A model generated the notes under the pieces. It had not been told where the DNA came from. It did not search any database and was given only the letters and a program-made list of their open reading frames with translations. A program made the position numbers and the translations under genes. 64,000 nt of DNA from a candidate division NC10 bacterium CSP1-5. Its GTDB lineage: Bacteria; Methylomirabilota; Methylomirabilia; Methylomirabilales; CSP1-5. Where the stretch lies: assembly GCA_001443495.1 (NCBI GenBank), contig LDXR01000012.1, forward strand, positions 1-64,000, read 5' to 3'. Below are positions 61,066 to 64,000 of this stretch, one piece after another (position 1 is the stretch's first letter; every line of letters starts with the position of its first letter).

Positions 61066-62244
61066 TCAGTGGCGGGGGGAGAGCCAGGCGAGGGGGTCCT
61101 GCGGCTCGCCCCGGTAGCGGACCTCAAAATAGAGCTGGGGACCCTCGAGGGAGCCAGTCTCTCCAACCCGTCCGATCAGCTGGCCAACCCGCACCGCATC
61201 CCCCACCTCGACCAGCAGGTCCGACGCGTGGGCATAGAGGGAGTAGAACTCCTCTCCGTGATCCACGATGATCAGCTTGCCGTAGCCCCGGAACCAGTCG
61301 GCGTAGAGGACCGTGCCGTCATGAACCGCCTGGATCTGCTGGCCCATGGGGGCACGAATGCCAACCCCCTTGTTGAAGGTCGCCGTGTTGAACTTGGCGT
61401 TCTGGTTCCGGCCAAAGCGGGAGGCCACGTCTCCGGTGGTGGGCCAGGGGAGCTTGCCCTTGACGGCGGCAAAGGCGCCACTCGGCAGGGCGGGCGACGG
61501 CTTCGGGGCCGCCTTCGCCCGCTTGCTCAGTTGGTTGATCAGTTCCTGCAGGCGGGTCGAAACGGTCTCGAGCTCCCGGACGGAGGTGAGGTAGCCCTCC
61601 TTCTCCTCGCGGAGTCTGGCCAGCAGGATCCGCTGCCGCCACTTCTCATCAGCGATCGCCGCCTCGGTCGCCCGGATGCGGTTCCGACTCTTTTCCAGGG
61701 CAGCCCGGCGGGACTCGAGGGTCGTCTGCTTCTTGCCGAGGTCCGTGACCGTCACGGCGTAGCGGTCGCTCAGGGTCCGATCCTGGGCCGTGATGATCTT
61801 GAGATACTTCATCCGGCGCACCATGTCGGTGACGCTCTCGGCAGAGAAGAGGAGGCGGAAGATACCGTACTGCCCCTGCTTATACAAGGCCCGCAGCCGG
61901 CCGGCCCACCGCTCCGTAATCTCATCCAGCTGGCGTTCGGTGCGCGTGGTCTCCTGCCTGAGTTCGCGCAGCGCCCGCTCCTCGGCCCGCAGGTTCGTTT
62001 CCAGCGTGGTCAGCTCCTGCGTCTTCTTGTCCAGTTGCTCTTGGATTCTTTTCAGGGTGGCCTCGACAGCCGCCTCCTTGGCGGCGGTCTCATGGGCCTT
62101 CTTCCGCTCCTCCGCGATCTCCTTCTTCAGCCTCTCCAGGCTCTGTTTCTTCTCGCGTAACGTTCCGTGCTCATTGGCCTGGAGGCCCCCGGTGAGGAGC
62201 AGGATCGCGAGCGCGATCGGCACGGCAACGCGGCTGTGTCTCAT
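61066..62244 (-). CDS. envC: EnvC-like murein hydrolase activator (degenerate LytM)
   Basis: The 392-residue protein has a signal peptide (VPIALAILLLTGGLQA), a long coiled coil (about 30-260) and a C-terminal LytM/M23-fold domain. The zinc-binding residues of active M23 peptidases appear changed: the HxGxD position reads FNKGVGI, and HLHFE reads QLYFE. This is what EnvC shows: it does not cut murein but activates amidases, under control of FtsEX. The ftsX and ftsE genes lie just upstream on the same strand, with ftsX ending 11 bp before this start. Confidence 0.93.
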   Translation of the reverse strand: MRHSRVAVPIALAILLLTGGLQANEHGTLREKKQSLERLKKEIAEERKKAHETAAKEAAVEATLKRIQEQLDKKTQELTTLETNLRAEERALRELRQETTRTERQLDEITERWAGRLRALYKQGQYGIFRLLFSAESVTDMVRRMKYLKIITAQDRTLSDRYAVTVTDLGKKQTTLESRRAALEKSRNRIRATEAAIADEKWRQRILLARLREEKEGYLTSVRELETVSTRLQELINQLSKRAKAAPKPSPALPSGAFAAVKGKLPWPTTGDVASRFGRNQNAKFNTATFNKGVGIRAPMGQQIQAVHDGTVLYADWFRGYGKLIIVDHGEEFYSLYAHASDLLVEVGDAVRVGQLIGRVGETGSLEGPQLYFEVRYRGEPQDPLAWLSPRH

Positions 62245-62254
62245 CTCCCCCTTC

Positions 62255-63157
62255 TTACGCCCTGAGAAATCGCCGAACCGCCACCAGGCTCCCCACGGCC
62301 CCCAGGAGTGCCCCGACGCCGACTATGCCCATCCGATACTCGACATCGAGGAACCGGCCCAGTTCCGCTCCCGAGAAGATGAGCGGGGCCGACGCCCCTA
62401 GTTGCCACAGGGTAGCCCTGAACAAGACGTAGAGCATCCCCAGGGCGAGCGCGGCCCCCAGCCCGCCTTGGAGTGTCCCATCGAGGATGAGGGGGATCTG
62501 GATGTAGCTTCGACTCGCCCCGACCAGGCGCATGATCTCGATTTCTTGCGCCCGCGCATAGACGGCCAACCGGATGGTGTTGGCCACGATAAAGAGCGAA
62601 GCGATGCCCAACACGGCACCGATCACGATCCCGAGGATCTTCATCACCTGAACAAGGCTGGTCAGCCGGTCCACCCACTCCTGACCGTAGAGGACGTCTT
62701 CGACGCCTTCCATCCGCCTGAGCGAGACGGCGAGTTGGCCCAAGGCGGTGGCCGTCTGGTGCTGTTTCTGAATCCGGAGCTGAAAAGAGGCCGGCAGCGG
62801 ATTGGTCTTCAGCCCCTCCAACAGGCTTTCCTGGCCTCGGATCTGTTTCCGAAAGTCGGCCAGGGCCTCCTCCCGTGAGACGTACGTCACCTCCCGAACC
62901 GCCAGCTCGCCCTCCAGGCGTTTTCGGAGAAGCGTCACCTGCTCGGGCGTGATCGCATCGGTGAGAAAGACGATGACCTGGAAGTCCTCCGCCCACTGCG
63001 CCACCACGGTGCCCAAGTTCAGGGTGAGCAGGAGGAAGGTTCCGGTCACCAGGAAGGCCACGGTGATCGCTCCGATGGAGGCGACCACGCCCCAGCCTCC
63101 CCGCCGAAAGTTCAGGAGGGTCTCATCCAGGAGATGCCGCAACCGCTCCCAGACCAT
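62255..63157 (-). CDS. ftsX: cell division protein FtsX
   Basis: FtsX is the membrane part of FtsEX, which transmits ATP hydrolysis to the periplasmic EnvC-type activator. The 300-residue protein has an N-terminal helix (ASIGAITVAFLVTGTFLLLTL near residue 26), a periplasmic loop (about 50-165), and three more helices. The conserved IGVVLGIASLFIVANTIRLA-like segment and LVGASRSYIQIPLI near 223 are family features. It overlaps nearly with ftsE: only 3 bp separate them. Confidence 0.95.
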   Translation of the reverse strand: MVWERLRHLLDETLLNFRRGGWGVVASIGAITVAFLVTGTFLLLTLNLGTVVAQWAEDFQVIVFLTDAITPEQVTLLRKRLEGELAVREVTYVSREEALADFRKQIRGQESLLEGLKTNPLPASFQLRIQKQHQTATALGQLAVSLRRMEGVEDVLYGQEWVDRLTSLVQVMKILGIVIGAVLGIASLFIVANTIRLAVYARAQEIEIMRLVGASRSYIQIPLILDGTLQGGLGAALALGMLYVLFRATLWQLGASAPLIFSGAELGRFLDVEYRMGIVGVGALLGAVGSLVAVRRFLRA

Positions 63158-63160
63158 CGG

Positions 63161-63823
63161 TCAGTGAGTCTCCTCCATCAAGCGGCCCTGCTTCAGGATG
63201 AGAGCGCGCTGGCCCATCTCGGAGACGAGTCTGCGGTTGTGGGTCGCCACCACGACCGTGGTTCCGCGGATGTTCACCTCGATCAAGAGGCGCATGACGT
63301 CCAGGGCCAGGTCCGGGTCGAGGTTGCCGGTCGGCTCGTCCGCCAGCAGGATGGCGGGGTCGCTCATCAGGGCCCTCGCGATGGCGACCCGCTGCTGTTC
63401 CCCTCCCGAGAGCTTGTAGGGGATCTCGTCGGCCTTCTGCAGGAGGCCAACCTCTTTCAAGAGGCGGCCGATCTTGCGCCGGCTGACGGCCTCGGGGACG
63501 CCCAGCACCCGGGCGACGAGGTGAAGATTGTCGTACACGGTCCGGTCCATGAGGAGTTTAAAGTCCTGGAAGATGACGCCGATGCTGCGGCGGAGCGCGG
63601 GCAGCTTGCTCTCCCGGAGCCGGACGACATTGCGGCCGTTGACGAGAATCTGGCCCGAGGTCGGCAACTCATCCCGGAAGATGAGGCGGAGCAGCGTGGT
63701 CTTTCCGGCGCCACTCGGGCCGGAGAGAAAGACGAATTCCCCCCGCTGGATGTGGAGCGTGATGTCCGAGACGGCCACGACCTCCTTGGGGTAGATCTTG
63801 GAGACATGGAACATCTGAATCAT
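63161..63823 (-). CDS. ftsE: cell division ATP-binding protein FtsE
   Basis: FtsE is the ATPase partner of FtsX. The 221-residue protein has Walker [11 protein letters not shown] near residue 35, signature [10 protein letters not shown] near 136, Walker [13 protein letters not shown] near 156 and switch His in [10 protein letters not shown] near 189. ATG 63823 is chosen because GGGGAGACGCG precedes it; the frame is open further upstream but without family similarity. It is the first gene of the ftsE-ftsX-envC-ctpA unit. Confidence 0.96.
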   Translation of the reverse strand: MIQMFHVSKIYPKEVVAVSDITLHIQRGEFVFLSGPSGAGKTTLLRLIFRDELPTSGQILVNGRNVVRLRESKLPALRRSIGVIFQDFKLLMDRTVYDNLHLVARVLGVPEAVSRRKIGRLLKEVGLLQKADEIPYKLSGGEQQRVAIARALMSDPAILLADEPTGNLDPDLALDVMRLLIEVNIRGTTVVVATHNRRLVSEMGQRALILKQGRLMEETH

Positions 63824-63861
63824 CGCGTCTCCCCGATGCGCCCGCGCGGCGTCTTCGCCTG

Positions 63862-63890
63862 AAGCTAACGCGTTCCCCGCCAATTTGCAA
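63862..63890 (-). promoter_or_regulatory. possible promoter of ftsE-ftsX-envC
   Basis: On the minus strand TTGCAA (63890-63885) and TAGCTT (63867-63862) are 17 bp apart, about 40 bp ahead of the ftsE start. Both boxes are only moderate matches. Confidence 0.45.
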
Positions 63891-63965
63891 CCCGAATCTG
63901 GCCGGGCGCCCCGCGCAAGATGATCGTCGCACGCCGACTGTGGGCGACTCTCCGGGTTGACGTCA

Positions 63966-63994
63966 TTGACAAGGCCTGTTCGCTTCTCTAGCAT
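63966..63994 (+). promoter_or_regulatory. sigma-70 promoter reading out of the window
   Basis: TTGACA (63966-63971) and TAGCAT (63989-63994) are 17 bp apart, on the plus strand, and would drive a gene beyond the right edge, divergent from ftsE. Confidence 0.6.
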
Positions 63995-64000
63995 GGGAAA

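Overview
This window is chromosomal DNA from a GC-rich, Gram-negative bacterium. Outer-membrane biogenesis genes (mlaE, mlaF, mlaD, an AsmA/TamB-like giant protein, LapA, rfaE2), a SUF iron-sulfur system, a family-B DNA polymerase, a bacillithiol deacetylase, polyhydroxyalkanoate accessory genes and two UGA-containing selenoprotein genes occur together. That mix fits lineages such as Methylomirabilota/Rokubacteria (NC10) or the former Deltaproteobacteria. This placement is inference from gene content only. I found no rRNA, tRNA, CRISPR array, prophage or insertion sequence.

Layout. 1-3.0 kb: the end of a nuo (complex I) operon, followed by an A+T-richer siroheme nitrite/sulfite reductase with a small overlapping ORF and a fragment of an NtrC-type regulator, probably an acquired segment. 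3.3-11.2 kb: an iron-sulfur locus with ferredoxin, a beheaded Mrp, an A-type carrier, sufB, sufC, sufD, sufS, sufU, sufT, a second ferredoxin with an apparent AUC start, and a second U-type scaffold. 11.3-30.7 kb: mixed single genes, including YihY, GGDEF, bactofilin, archease/RtcB, LOG, an inactive HtrA-like protein, BshB1, HU, TenA, PP2C, an FNR-like oxidoreductase, Ada and a TPR protein. 30.7-36.3 kb: TldE/TldD (TldE frameshifted) and a family-B DNA polymerase. 36.4-42.3 kb: PilZ, a methyltransferase, a Lon-N protein, a hydrolase, DoxX, an antiporter, phasin and PhaJ. 42.4-46.0 kb: a peptide-type ABC importer without ATPase genes. 46.1-58.4 kb: an envelope block from lapA through mla and AsmA to rfaE2, mfd and a SurA-like chaperone. 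58.5-63.8 kb on the minus strand: tsaD, ctpA, envC, ftsX, ftsE.

The main discoveries are two genes that conventional gene calling breaks or truncates. One is a 71-residue glutaredoxin-like protein (12260-12475, minus) with an in-frame UGA at the redox position. The other is a DsbA-like protein (27698-28288) whose CPWC motif is written UGA-Pro-Trp-Cys. Both UGAs are followed, 12 nt later, by a similar hexamer (GCGGCC or GUGGCC) at the tip of a potential hairpin, as expected for bacterial SECIS elements.

A second theme is a set of intergenic elements (near 15.4, 20.5, 37.7, 48.6, 58.5 and 59.6 kb) built from degenerate 7-9 nt tandem units. They are mostly arranged as two inverted arms around a short core, with a different unit theme at different loci. 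Several decayed genes (regulator tail, Mrp, uracil-DNA glycosylase, TldE) show ongoing gene erosion.
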